NCBI GenBank assembly: GCA_016707445.1
Contig: JADJHR010000003.1
Span: 868,001-932,000 of the forward strand
Reading direction: 5' to 3'
From: Rubrivivax sp.
GTDB lineage: Bacteria; Pseudomonadota; Gammaproteobacteria; Burkholderiales; Burkholderiaceae_C
Length of the DNA: 64,000 nt
Part shown: positions 1 through 9,553 of the stretch, piece by piece
Position numbering within the stretch: the stretch's first letter is position 1
Layout: the number at the start of each line of letters is the position of its first letter
The notes under the pieces: generated by a model
What the model saw: the letters and a program-made list of their open reading frames with translations, nothing else
The model's database searches: none
What the model was told of the DNA's origin: nothing
Made by a program: the position numbers and the translations under genes

Positions 1-324
1 GAACAGCTTGGTGAAGATGACGTACCAGCTGCCCATGGACATGATCAGCAAGATGACCAGCGTGCTCTTGGCCACGACGTCGCCCTGGTTCCACAGGGCT
101 TTGAGGCCATACGGGTTCTCGACGGCTTCTTCGGCCACGGCGGGGGCTTTGACTTCGATCGGCGCGGGTGCTGCGGCGGGTGCGGTAGCCGGCGCCTGGG
201 CGGCGGGTTCGGAGGCGGCCTGCGCGGCGGCGGGCAGCGGGCTGGCGCCGAAGGCGGCCACGACGGCGATCAGTGCGGCCATCAGTGTGGCGCGCGGGGC
301 GCGAAGTGCTTTGGTCGAGAACAT
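1..324 (-). CDS. exbB: ExbB/TolQ/MotA-family proton channel protein, 3' part outside window
   Basis: N-terminal 108 residues of an ExbB-type inner-membrane protein; the rest lies beyond the left edge. The visible part starts with a hydrophobic, alanine-rich leader ending near PAAAQAAS, then an Ala/Pro/Glu-rich periplasmic linker. It then reaches the first ExbB helix region (NPYGLKALWNQGDVVAKS followed by a run of Leu/Ile/Met), which is characteristic of the long ExbB form with a cleavable leader. ExbB with ExbD and TonB uses the proton gradient to energise outer-membrane TonB-dependent receptors. It sits 98 bp downstream of tonB on the same strand, as expected for a tonB-exbB-exbD operon. The family call rests on the linker/helix pattern plus context, since the conserved channel helices are not visible. 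Confidence 0.85.
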   Translation of the reverse strand, partial: MFSTKALRAPRATLMAALIAVVAAFGASPLPAAAQAASEPAAQAPATAPAAAPAPIEVKAPAVAEEAVENPYGLKALWNQGDVVAKSTLVILLIMSMGSWYVIFTKLF

Positions 325-422
325 GTGGACTCCGTGAGGGCGGCGCCGGTGGGGGTTGGGCGCTGTAAAGGGGCAAGGGCTTGGCGACGTTGGCCGCGTC
401 GATGCGAGGGTGGGCGGCGGCG

Positions 423-1115
423 CTATTCGAGCTTCCAGACGTAGTCGACTTCGAAGCTGTCGCCGACGGGCTTGCCGCTGGTGTCGCGGCCGGCCTGGAA
501 CCTGCACTCGCTGAGCTTGGCCACGGCCACGCGGTCGAGCATCTTGTGTTCGCGCGAGGGGCCGGCCGAGCGCACGACTTCGACGTTGGCGAGCTTGCCG
601 TCGGCGCCGACGGTGAACTTCACCTTGGTGGTGCCGGTGGCTTCGGCGCGCCGTGCGGCGGCCGGGTAGTCGTCGCCGGTGGGGGCGCAGTCCTTGACGT
701 TGGCAATCGCAGGCCGTGCGGCCACGCGCGGCGGCGCCGGCGGTGCCACGGGCGCCGGGGCCGGCGGTGGCGGCGGCGGTGCGATCGTGACCGGGGCCGG
801 TGGTGGGGCGACGGTGGTGGTCGTGATCACCGGTGCCGGCGTCGGCGGCGGGTTGACGTTGACCTCGGGTGGGGGCACGAACGACGGCGGCGGCGGCGCG
901 AACTTGGGCGGCGGCGGCAGGTTCTCGGGCGGTGGCGGCGGCGGCGGCTTGACCTCCTCGATGATCTTGGTCTCGATCGGCGCCTTGATCACTTCGATCA
1001 TGCGCTGCGCCAGTCCGGTGACCAGCGCCCATCCAAGCAGCACGTGCAGCCCCAGCACGATGCCGATGCCCACCACGTGCTTGCCCGGGGTGCGTTGTTG
1101 CTGGGCGAAATCCAC
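423..1115 (-). CDS. tonB: Energy transducer TonB
   Basis: A 230-residue TonB protein. Residues about 12-35 are a single N-terminal membrane anchor. Residues about 55-150 form a long proline-rich periplasmic spacer with runs of seven and six prolines. Residues about 150-230 are the C-terminal TonB domain, recognisable from the YPAAARRAEATGTTKVKF segment and the closing FEVDYVWKLE. TonB links the ExbBD motor to outer-membrane receptors. It is the first gene of the tonB-exbB pair and could serve the TonB-dependent receptor at 17.2-19.5 kb. The start ATG follows a purine-rich stretch. I saw no convincing Fur box upstream. Confidence 0.95.
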   Translation of the reverse strand: MDFAQQQRTPGKHVVGIGIVLGLHVLLGWALVTGLAQRMIEVIKAPIETKIIEEVKPPPPPPPENLPPPPKFAPPPPSFVPPPEVNVNPPPTPAPVITTTTVAPPPAPVTIAPPPPPPAPAPVAPPAPPRVAARPAIANVKDCAPTGDDYPAAARRAEATGTTKVKFTVGADGKLANVEVVRSAGPSREHKMLDRVAVAKLSECRFQAGRDTSGKPVGDSFEVDYVWKLE

Positions 1116-1482
1116 AGTGAAGAAACCTCCAGATGCTCAGCTGCCGCGTGGGTGCCGTACATCGACTTCGAGTTGTTCGGCAGCCTTGTGAGCCCCCGCG
1201 GCCATAGCCGGAAAGTCGCGCACTATACCCGTATTGAAGCGCTCTCCATTGGGGGTAGAACCTGATTCCGACGCGGCCCCAGCGCGGTATCCGAGTCAGT
1301 TTCGGGCCGCCGCACCGGTACCCGAAAGCGCCTGTTTTGCATCGCGTTGTGAGCGTGATGATGCATCTTGGCGGCGCGCCTGCCGGTTCAGTGCGTTCAG
1401 CCGCCGACCCGGTCAGGCCCATGCGAGACTGTGCGCCCAGCAAAGTCACCACAGACCCGCAGCCGGGTCGGGAGAACACGGG
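1116..1482. other. Intergenic region between tonB and panE-like gene
   Basis: This 367-base divergent intergenic stretch must hold the promoters for tonB (minus) and the reductase gene (plus). I see no tRNA, no strong hairpin with a T-run, no clear Fur-type operator and no convincing small reading frame in it. A plus-strand frame open from about 1234 runs into the reductase, but its first 83 residues do not resemble the family and are treated as untranslated. Confidence 0.5.
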
Positions 1483-2481
1483 ATGAAGGTATGCATCGTC
1501 GGTGCCGGCGCGATCGGCGGATTCATCGGCACGCGGCTGGCAGTTTCAGGCCAGGCGCAGGTCTCGGCGCTGGCGCGTGGTGCCACATTGCAGGCCCTGC
1601 AGCAGCAGGGCTGGCGCCTGCGCATGGGCGACCAGCTGCTGCAGGCACCGGCGCGGGCCGAGGCCAGGCCCGACGCGCTGGGTGTGCAGGATCTGCTGGT
1701 GATTGCCGTCAAGAGCCCGGCCCTGCCGGCGCTGGCGCCGACGCTGGCGCCACTGATCGGCCGCCACACCCTGCTGCTGCCGGCGATGAACGGCGTCCCC
1801 TGGTGGTTTGCCATGGGTGTGCCCGGCCTGGGTGCAGCGCCGCTGCACAGCGTCGACCCCGGGGGCGGCATCGCAGCGGTGCTGCCGGCGGCGCAGGTGA
1901 TCGGCTGTGTGGTGCATGCCAGCGCGGCCAGTCCCGAGCCCGGGCTCGTGCAGCACCAGCGTGGCCAGGGCCTGATCGTCGGCGAACCGGCGGGCGGTAC
2001 GAGCGAACGCGCGCGGCATGTGGCCGAGCTGCTGGCTCAGGCCGGCTTCGAGCTCAGCGTGTCGGAGCACATCCGCCACGACCTCTGGTACAAGCTTTGG
2101 GGCAACCTGACGATGAACCCGGTGAGCGCGCTCACCGGCGCCACCATCGACCGCATCCTGGCTGACCCCGACGTGCGCAACTTCTGCTCGGCGGCGATGG
2201 CCGAAGCGGCGACCGTCGGCGCGCGCATCGGCTGCCCGATCAGCGAATCACCCGAAGACCGCCATGCAGTGACCGCAAGGCTGGGTGCGTTTCGCACCTC
2301 GATGCTGCAGGATGTGGACGCTGGCCGCGCCATCGAGCTCGACAGCATCGTTGCCGCCGTGCAGGAGCTGGGCCAGCGCACCGGCGTCGCAACGCCGCAG
2401 GTGTCTGCGCTGCTGGGCCTGACGCGGCTGTTCGCGCGCGGCCGTGGTCTGTATCCACCGGCAGCTGCTCAAACCGTGTAG
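1483..2481 (+). CDS. panE: 2-dehydropantoate 2-reductase family protein
   Basis: A 332-residue ketopantoate-reductase-type enzyme. The N-terminus MKVCIVGAGAIGGFIG is the NAD(P)H-binding Rossmann motif. A central KSPALPAL segment matches the conserved lysine region, and the KLWGNLTMNPVSALTG segment (residues about 200-220) matches the family's catalytic K...N..NP signature. The start is the ATG following GGGAGAACACGGG, because the family always begins a few residues before the GxGxxG motif. If it is the true PanE it makes pantoate for CoA synthesis. Many bacteria carry several paralogues with unknown oxoacid substrates, so the symbol is tentative. Its stop overlaps the convergent protease stop by 13 bp. 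Confidence 0.85.
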   Translation: MKVCIVGAGAIGGFIGTRLAVSGQAQVSALARGATLQALQQQGWRLRMGDQLLQAPARAEARPDALGVQDLLVIAVKSPALPALAPTLAPLIGRHTLLLPAMNGVPWWFAMGVPGLGAAPLHSVDPGGGIAAVLPAAQVIGCVVHASAASPEPGLVQHQRGQGLIVGEPAGGTSERARHVAELLAQAGFELSVSEHIRHDLWYKLWGNLTMNPVSALTGATIDRILADPDVRNFCSAAMAEAATVGARIGCPISESPEDRHAVTARLGAFRTSMLQDVDAGRAIELDSIVAAVQELGQRTGVATPQVSALLGLTRLFARGRGLYPPAAAQTV

Positions 2482-5400
2482 GCGATGCCGGTCTCGGCGA
2501 TGCCGACCAGGTCGATGTTCTCCAGGTTCCAATCGGTGTCGGCCGCCAGCAGCGCCAGGTCAGCCGCGCTGAGAACCCCACCGGTGATCAGCTGCTCGTA
2601 ACTCAGGCGCGTGCTGGTGTCGGGCAGGTTGCCGAACAGGTTGGACCACAGCAGGTTGACCACGGTCGCCGCGCTGGCGCCGACGCCGAGCCGGGCTTCC
2701 AGTGCCAGTTGTGTCAGCGCCGTATCGCTCATGCCGCCGTCGAGCAGTGTGAGGCCGATGCCCACGTAGGCCTTGTTGTCCACCGCCGCGGCGCCGAACA
2801 CCGCGCCCAGCAGCTTGACCGTGGTGCCAGCATGGCCGTCGATGTCGATCGCCAGCCGGCTGTCGTCGAACTGCACACGCTCGACGTCGTAGGCCAGGTC
2901 ACGCCCTTCGGTGCCCACCAGGTCGCGGATCAGCCAGCCGCCACCGGTCAGGGGTTGCACCAGGTAGTTGCTGGTCGCGCCCAGGAAGCGGCCGGTGTCG
3001 ATGCCGCTGCCGCCCCACAGCACGTCGTCGCCGGGGCCGGGGCGCAGCAGGTCGTTGCCGGCACCGCTGTCGAGCGCATCGCGTGCCGAGCTGCCTTGCA
3101 GCGCGTCGTTGCCGGCGCTGCCGTGGATCAGGTTGCGAGAGTAGCCGCTGAGCTGGTAGTCCCCGGTGTCAATGCCGTAGCCGGCAGCCGCCAGGTAGTA
3201 GGTGCCGCTGACCGGCGCGATGTAGGACAGCAGGGCGTCCAGCCCGATGCCGGTGTCGTCGTCAAAACTGAGCTGGTTGCCGCTGCCGTCGGTCAGGATC
3301 AGGTAGGGGTCGGACAAGGCGGAGGTGCCGGCGGCCTGCAGCTCGAAGCTGTAGGCCTGGCCAGCCTGCAAGGTGAGCGCGAACATGTCGCGGTCGCTGG
3401 GGGCGTCGATGCGGCCGCGCACGCCGGTGGTTTCGATCGTCAGTCGGCCGTTGGTTGCGGTCGAGCACACGAAATCATCGACCGGCGTGATCGCATTGAT
3501 GCTGTAGCGGCCGATGGCTTCGGCGTAGTCGAAGGCAGCCAGGTAGTACTCGCCGCTGGCGCTGGGTGTGAAGAACAGGCGCGCGTCGAACGTACGCGGG
3601 CCGCTGTCGTCGTCGTAGGCCACCAGTTCAACCTTGGGCTGCCGGCCGTAGAGCATCAGGAACGGGTCGATCGCGCTGCCGAGGTCGCTGACCATCTCGA
3701 AGCGGTAGGTCACGCCCGCGGTCAGCGCCACGCGGAACAGGTCGCCGTCATTGGCGAAGTTGATCGTGCCAGGCGCGGAAACCCCGTTGACGCCGACGCT
3801 GCCGGGTGTGCTGACCAGCATCGGGAAGTCGTCAGTCGTCGTGTTGGCCGCGGTGCTGAAGTTCCATTCGGTCAGACTGCTGATGCCGGCATAGGGATTG
3901 CCGGCCACATCGCGAAAGGCCGTGGCATCGATGACCACCGACAGCTGCGCATCGGCAGGCAGTGCTGTGCCGGTGCTGATGCGCACGCTGTTGCCGCTGA
4001 TGTGCACGGCCTGTGCGTTGTCGGCATGAAACTCGCGCAGCACCGCGCCGCTGGCCGTGATGATGCGGATCTGACCTGTGCCGGCCAGCACCGGCTCGCT
4101 GAAGTTCAGCACCAGCTCGGTGCTGACCGGCACTGCTGCAGCGTTGTCGGCCGGGCTGCGTCCGGTCAGGGTTGGTGGCACCGCGTCCTGCGTCGCGGCC
4201 GACACCGTGTAGGCGCCGGTGCCGGTGCTGGCGTAGTCCATCACCGCCAGGTAGTAGGTGCCGCTGCTGGCGGGCGTGAAGCTCAGCTGCGCATTGCCGG
4301 CGCCGCCGCTGTCGTCGTCTTCGGCCAGCAGATTCAGGATCGGCGACCACAGCACCAGATAGGGGGTCGGCGAGCCCCGATGCCGCCGTGCGCTGGGCAC
4401 CGAAGGTGTAGGCCACGCCCGCGCTCAGCTGTATGGCAAAGAGATCGAGGTCGCCGCCGACCTCGATCACGCCCCCGGTGGGCGAGCCATTGACTGCCAC
4501 CACACCCGGCGTGCCGGTGTCGTACGGGAAGTCGTCTGCCGCGGTGGCGGCCAGCGTGAAGTTCCAGCTGCTGCTGTTCGTGATGCCGGCAAAGGCATTG
4601 CCGGCGGCGTCGCGCAAGGCGCCGGCGTCGACGGTGACATATACGGCAGCACCCTGCGGCAGGTTGGCCGCAGGGTTGACCGTCACCGCATTGCCATTGA
4701 ACGTGACCTGCGCCGTGTCGGTGATCGGGATCGTGCGCAGCACCTGCGTGCCGCTGTGGATCACCACGTTGCCGCTGCCCCGGACGACCGGCTCGTTGAA
4801 CTGCAGCACGAGGTCGGTACCGGCGCCGACAGCCGCCGCATTGTCGGCCGGCGACAGCGCCAGCAGCTGCGGCGCAACGGTGTCGGTGGATGCGGTGCTG
4901 AAGTTCCAGGCCGTGCTGCCGGCGATGCCGGCAAAGGCATTGCCGGCCAGGTCTGTGAATGCGCCGCTGCCGACCTGCACGAAGTAGCTGCGGCCGGCGC
5001 CCAGGGTCAACGCCGGGTCGATGGTGACGCTGTTGCCGTCGAAGCGAACCTGGCTGGTGTCGCCGGCGGCGATGCTGCCCAGCACGCTGCCGTCGCTGTT
5101 GAACAGCGTGATGTTGCCGCTGCCGGCCTTGATGCCTTCATTGAAGCGCAGCACCAGGTTGGCGCCTGTGGGCACGGCGGCATCGTTGTCGGCCGGGTAC
5201 AGCGACTGCAAAGCCGGTGCCGCGGTGTCGCCTGCCGGTGACAGCTCTGACAGCAATCGCAGGCCGTCGGCAAACTGGAAGCGCTCGATCGACAGCGCGC
5301 GGTCGTTGCCTTCGCTGGCACTGGCAATCAGCACCGTGTTGCCGGTGATGGTGATCGTGTAGGCGAAGTAGTTGCCGAAAAACAGCGCCGTGTCGCTGCC

Positions 5401-6432
5401 GGCGCCACCATCGAACAGGTCGTTGCCGGCACCGCCGACCAGCACGTCGTCACCCGCCAGGCCGAACAGGTCGTCGTTGCCGCCGCCGCCCTCGAGCCGG
5501 TTGCCTGCAGCATTGCCGGTCAGCGAATCGGCACCGGGCCCGCCGATGGCGTTCTCGATCACCGCGCTGAAGGCGATCGAGATGTTGTTCGTCATGCCGT
5601 TGACGTTGCTGAAGGCCCCGGGGCCCAGGTCGACCCGGCCGGGTTGGCTGAATCCGCTGAGGTCGAGCGTGTCGATGCCGCTGCTGTCGAACAGGCTCAG
5701 GATGGGGTTGCGGTTGACGCGGAAGTCGTACAGCTGCGCGGTGATCCCCGTGACCGTGCTGTTGAAGCCGTAGACCGTATTGCCGACGCGGGTGTCGGTG
5801 GCGGTGCCGTAGATCGCCTGGATCGCGTAGATGTCGTTGACCATCGGCGTCTGCGGCGAATAGACCACACCATCAGCACCGGTCCAGTTGGCCAGCATGA
5901 CCTCGGGCGAGTAGTTCGGCGCCGCGCTGCGCGGGCCGAAGTACGACATGATCGACAGCACCACACTGTCCTGGAACGACGACGGCGACCAGTTGCCGTT
6001 GCCGTCGTAGTTGCCCATGTGGTTGAGCCCCAGCGTATGGCCGATCTCATGGATGAAGGTCTGGGATCCGTAGTTGCCGACCTTGGGGTTGACCAGGTCG
6101 TCGGCGCTGGACAGGAAGAAGATGCTGCCGCGCGGTGGGTAGTAGCCATGCGCAAAGCCGATGCCGGTGTTGGTGTAGCCGAACTCGATGTCGGTGCTGC
6201 CAGGCGCCCGCTGCACCATGGTCTGCGGGATCAGGTCGTCCCAGGTGGCCAGGGCCAGCACAGCGATGGCCTGCTGGGCGCTGTTCATCGGCCTGAACCC
6301 GGTGGCCTCACCCTGCAGCGTGAAGAGGCCGCTGGAGCTGGTCGGAAATCCGTAGCTGATCGAACTGCCCGGCCAGCGCGCGCCGTTGTTCATCTGCGTG
6401 AACACCTGACTCAAGGACCAGTTCGCAGCCAT
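2469..6432 (-). pseudogene. Serralysin-like RTX metalloprotease with Ig-like and PPC repeats, one frameshift
   Basis: Zinc metalloprotease of the M10B/serralysin type, about 1320 residues when repaired. The zinc motif HEIGHTLGLNH and Met-turn SIMSYF lie in the first 190 residues. Glycine/aspartate RTX calcium repeats follow at about 300-345. Then come two Ig-like SbsA/Big_5-type domains (about 405-630, each opening with a PADN-A-AVP pattern), a PPC-type domain, a third Ig-like domain (about 750-865), two more PPC-type domains, a second short RTX block (about 1100-1145), and a C-terminal domain resembling DUF4214. There is no signal peptide, consistent with type I secretion, but no secretion genes are nearby. 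The frame breaks at the G run 4362-4366 (C5 on the coding strand). Removing one C restores a PPC domain reading ADPYLVLW that matches its sister repeats. Confidence 0.8.
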
Positions 6433-6641
6433 GTGGTTTTCCCTCGTGCCGGATCGTTGCGTCCGCTCACAATTGGATCACGTGCCACCTTGTCCGGCCA
6501 AGGAGAAGTTGTGACACGGTTCAGGCTGTGATAATCGATAGGAATGACGTGTCCAGTCACGTCGGCGGCCGGGGGCGGCATGTCGACAGCGGCCAGGGCG
6601 CGCGAGTCTCGGGGAGGCTGCTCGATTCAACACCCATACTC

Positions 6642-7271
6642 ATGAAGTTCCGAGACGTCGTCATCTTCAACGGAAAGACTTTCACCGTACCGCAAGGCAT
6701 TCAGCGCATCGATACGCGGGCCACTCATGGCTGGCAGGTGCGTTACGGCGGCACCAAACTGTTCTCCGACCACACGCGCGACGGCAGCGGCGCCGAGGCA
6801 TCGCTCGACCTCGCGCGACGAGAGCTGGCGCGGCGTATCGCCAAATTGCCGGCGCCGTCGCTGCTGCAGAAAAAACCCAGCGAAAGCAAGACCAGCAACC
6901 TGCCGGTGGGCATCTCGGGGCCGATCGTGCGTCAGCGCGTGGGCTCGAGCGTGCGCAGCTGCAGCTTCTCGGTGCTGCTGCCGCGCTTCGGGCAGCCGCC
7001 GCGTTGCAGCTCGGTCTACATCGGCACTGAGAACACCTACACCGTCGAGCGCTATCAGGCCGCGCTGGTGAAGGCGGTGGCCATGCGGCAAGAGGCCGAA
7101 CAGATCTACGAGCTGGCCACCACCAAGGCCAAGCGTGCGGCGGCCAAGGTGCTGCGAACCGGTGCCGTGGGCGCCGTGGCGGCCAAGGCCGTCAAGCGGG
7201 CGCCGGCAAAGAAGGCGGCAACGGAGGTGGCCAAGAAGTCGACCGCGAAAAAGTCTGCCAGCGCGCGCTGA
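6642..7271 (+). CDS. Hypothetical protein with basic Ala/Lys-rich tail
   Basis: A 209-residue protein I cannot assign to a named family. The start at MKFRDVVIFNG was chosen because the upstream in-frame stretch is low in recognisable structure; an earlier start at 6528 is possible. Residues about 15-65 (GWQVRYGG, then an acidic/basic stretch and ASLDLARRELARRI) have the strand-strand-strand-helix look of an AP2-type DNA-binding fold; this is an impression only. Residues about 150-209 form an alpha-helical tail rich in Ala/Lys with repeats such as AKKAATEVAKKSTAKK, like histone-H1-type or AlgP-type tails, suggesting nucleic-acid binding. It ends 18 bp from the convergent kinase-like gene. Confidence 0.6.
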   Translation: MKFRDVVIFNGKTFTVPQGIQRIDTRATHGWQVRYGGTKLFSDHTRDGSGAEASLDLARRELARRIAKLPAPSLLQKKPSESKTSNLPVGISGPIVRQRVGSSVRSCSFSVLLPRFGQPPRCSSVYIGTENTYTVERYQAALVKAVAMRQEAEQIYELATTKAKRAAAKVLRTGAVGAVAAKAVKRAPAKKAATEVAKKSTAKKSASAR

Positions 7272-7289
7272 GCGGCGGCAGGGGCTGCT

Positions 7290-8357
7290 TCAGCAGCGTT
7301 GCGCCAGGGCCCAGGCCATCTCGGCCAGCGGCCGGGCGCGCTGACCGGCCTGCAAGGCGCGTTCGTTCGATGCATTGCCCTGCAACGCGCGTGCCTTGAT
7401 GCCCTGCAGGATGCCGACCAGGCGGAACATGTTGAAGACCAGGTAATAACGCCAGTCTTCCGCGCTCACCGCGTGCGTGCGGCCGCTGCGCTGCAGGTAG
7501 GTCTGCAGGTAGTCGGCTTCGCTGGGGATGCCCAGCGCGGCCAGGTCCAGCCCGGCCAGTCCGCGTGAGCCTTCTTCGCCGGCGCGCATGTGCCAGGTCA
7601 TGCAGTGGTAGGCAAAGTCCACCAGTGGGTGGCCCAGGGTCGACAGTTCCCAGTCCAGCACCGCCAGGATGCGCGGCTCGCTGGGGTGGAAGATGACGTT
7701 GTCGAAGCGGTAGTCGCCATGCACGATGGCCACCTCGTCGCCCGGTGGGATGCGCGTGGGCAGCCAGGCGATCAGCTGCTCGACCGCGTCGATGGGCTCG
7801 GTCTCGGCGGCGCGGTACTGCTGAGTCCAGCGCGCAACTTGCCGCACGATGTAGTTGCCGGGCTTGCCATAGTCGCCCAGGCCCACAGCGGCCGGGTCGA
7901 CCTGGTGCAGCGCGGCCAGCACGCGACCCAGCTCGCCGTAGTGGGCAGCGCGCTGGTCGGGGGTCATGCCGGGCAGGCGCGGGTCCCACAAGACGCGGCC
8001 GTCCACGCAGTCCATCACGTAGAACATGCTGCCGATCACGGCCGGGTCTTCGCACAGCACATGGGCGCGCGCTACCGGCACGGCGGTGGCCGCCAGCGCG
8101 CTGATGACGCGGAACTCGCGATCCACGGCATGCGCAGACGGCAGCAGCACGCCCGGGGGCTTGCGCCGCAGCACGTAGCGGCCGCTGGAGGTCGTCAGCC
8201 TGAAGGTCGGATTGGACTGTCCGCCCTTGAACTGTTCGACCTGCAGTTCGTTGCCGAAACCCTGGATGTGCGCCTGCAGGTAGCGCAGCAGCGCGGCTTC
8301 GTCGAAGGCGTGCGCCGGCGCAACGGCTCGCGTGCCGATGAACTCCTCGTAGGCCAT
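7290..8357 (-). CDS. Phosphotransferase family protein (APH/ACAD10-11 kinase-like)
   Basis: A 355-residue aminoglycoside-phosphotransferase-fold protein. The glycine-rich region GGQSNPTFRL, the VLRRKPPG lysine strand, the catalytic VHGDYRFDNVIFHP loop and the metal-binding VLDWELSTLGHP are all present. This subgroup resembles the kinase domain of ACAD10/ACAD11, which phosphorylates hydroxylated acyl-CoA substrates before dehydration and beta-oxidation. That is family knowledge, not shown here. The start at MAYEEFIGTRAV is supported by its position 7 bp after the thiolase stop; the alternative ATG at 8405 would overlap thiolase. It is the last gene of the fatty-acid operon with thiolase and the FadB-like protein. 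Confidence 0.85.
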   Translation of the reverse strand: MAYEEFIGTRAVAPAHAFDEAALLRYLQAHIQGFGNELQVEQFKGGQSNPTFRLTTSSGRYVLRRKPPGVLLPSAHAVDREFRVISALAATAVPVARAHVLCEDPAVIGSMFYVMDCVDGRVLWDPRLPGMTPDQRAAHYGELGRVLAALHQVDPAAVGLGDYGKPGNYIVRQVARWTQQYRAAETEPIDAVEQLIAWLPTRIPPGDEVAIVHGDYRFDNVIFHPSEPRILAVLDWELSTLGHPLVDFAYHCMTWHMRAGEEGSRGLAGLDLAALGIPSEADYLQTYLQRSGRTHAVSAEDWRYYLVFNMFRLVGILQGIKARALQGNASNERALQAGQRARPLAEMAWALAQRC

Positions 8358-8364
8358 GGCCGGC

Positions 8365-9543
8365 TCAGGCCACTTCGAACAGGCCCGCGGCGCCTTGCCC
8401 GCCACCGATGCACATCGTGACCACCACGTACTTTGCGCCGCGCCGCTTGCCTTCGATCAGCGCGTGCCCGGTCAGCCGGGATCCGCTGACGCCATAGGGG
8501 TGGCCAACCGCGATCGCGCCGCCGTTCACGTTGAGCAGCTCGTCGGGGATGCCCAGCTGATCGCGGCTGTACAGCACCTGGCAGGCGAATGCCTCGTTGA
8601 GTTCCCACAGTCCGATGTCACTGACCTTCAGGCCCGCGCGCTGCAGCAGTCGTGGCACGGCAAACACCGGGCCGATGCCCATCTCGTCGGGTTCGCAGCC
8701 CGACACCGCAAAGCCGCGGAAGATGCCCAGCGGCTGCAGGCCGCGCCGCTCGGCCAGCCTGGCATTCATCAGCACGCAGGCCGAAGAGCCGTCGCTGAAC
8801 TGGCTGGCATTGCCGGCCGTGATGACGCCGCCGGGCAGCGCGCTGCGGATGCGGCTCACCGCCTCCAGCGTGGTGTCGGCGCGTATGCCTTCGTCGGCGG
8901 CAATCGTCACCTCTTTTCGGGTGATACGGCCCGTGGCCTTGTCGACCACGCCCATCACGGTGCTCATGGGCACGATCTCGTCGTCGAACTTGGCCGCAGC
9001 CTGCGCGGCGGCGGCGCGCTGCTGGCTGCGCACGCCGTATTCGTCCTGAGCTTGCTTGGGGATCCGGTAGCGCTGGGCCACCTGCTCGGCCGTCTGCAGC
9101 ATGGTCCAGTAGATCTCGGGCTTGATGGGTTTCATCGCCGGGTCGATCCGCATGTGGCGGTTGACCTCGTTCTGCACGCAGCTGATGCTCTCGACGCCAC
9201 CGGCCACCATCACCGGCACCTGGTCGACGATGATGCGCTGCGCGGCCATCGCGATCGCCTGCAGCCCCGACGAGCAGAAGCGGTTGATGGTGACCCCGCC
9301 GGTGGTGACGGGCAGGCCGGCGCGCAGCGCAGCCACACGCGCGATGTTGCCGCCGGTGGTGCCCTCGCTCATGCTGCCGCCGAGGATCACGTCCTCGACC
9401 TCGGCCGGGTCGACGCCGGCACGCCGCACGGCATGCTCGATCGAATGCGCCGCCAGCGTGGCGCCATAGGTCATGTTGAAGGCACCCTTCCAGCTCTTGG
9501 CCAGGCCGGTGCGTGCGGTGGAAACGATGACGGCATCGGTCAT
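8365..9543 (-). CDS. Acetyl-CoA C-acyltransferase (thiolase)
   Basis: A 392-residue thiolase, the usual length of FadA/PaaJ-type enzymes. Landmarks are the acylation cysteine in NRFCSSGLQAIA (about residue 90), the NGGAIAVGHPYGVSG motif carrying the catalytic histidine, and the C-terminal CIGGGQGAAGLFE containing the second catalytic cysteine. It cleaves 3-oxoacyl-CoA to acetyl-CoA and a shortened acyl-CoA. The start is MTDAVIVSTARTG, because thiolases begin there. It lies 10 bp downstream of the fused hydratase/dehydrogenase and 7 bp upstream of the kinase-like gene, forming a beta-oxidation operon. Confidence 0.95.
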   Translation of the reverse strand: MTDAVIVSTARTGLAKSWKGAFNMTYGATLAAHSIEHAVRRAGVDPAEVEDVILGGSMSEGTTGGNIARVAALRAGLPVTTGGVTINRFCSSGLQAIAMAAQRIIVDQVPVMVAGGVESISCVQNEVNRHMRIDPAMKPIKPEIYWTMLQTAEQVAQRYRIPKQAQDEYGVRSQQRAAAAQAAAKFDDEIVPMSTVMGVVDKATGRITRKEVTIAADEGIRADTTLEAVSRIRSALPGGVITAGNASQFSDGSSACVLMNARLAERRGLQPLGIFRGFAVSGCEPDEMGIGPVFAVPRLLQRAGLKVSDIGLWELNEAFACQVLYSRDQLGIPDELLNVNGGAIAVGHPYGVSGSRLTGHALIEGKRRGAKYVVVTMCIGGGQGAAGLFEVA

Positions 9544-9553
9544 GGTGGGTTCC

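Noticed and set aside
381..1265. Plus-strand open frame over tonB
   Set aside because: Antisense of the tonB proline-rich region; its Gly/Arg repeats simply mirror the proline codons.
1116..1482. Fur box for tonB
   Set aside because: No sequence close to the GATAATGATAATCATTATC form was found.
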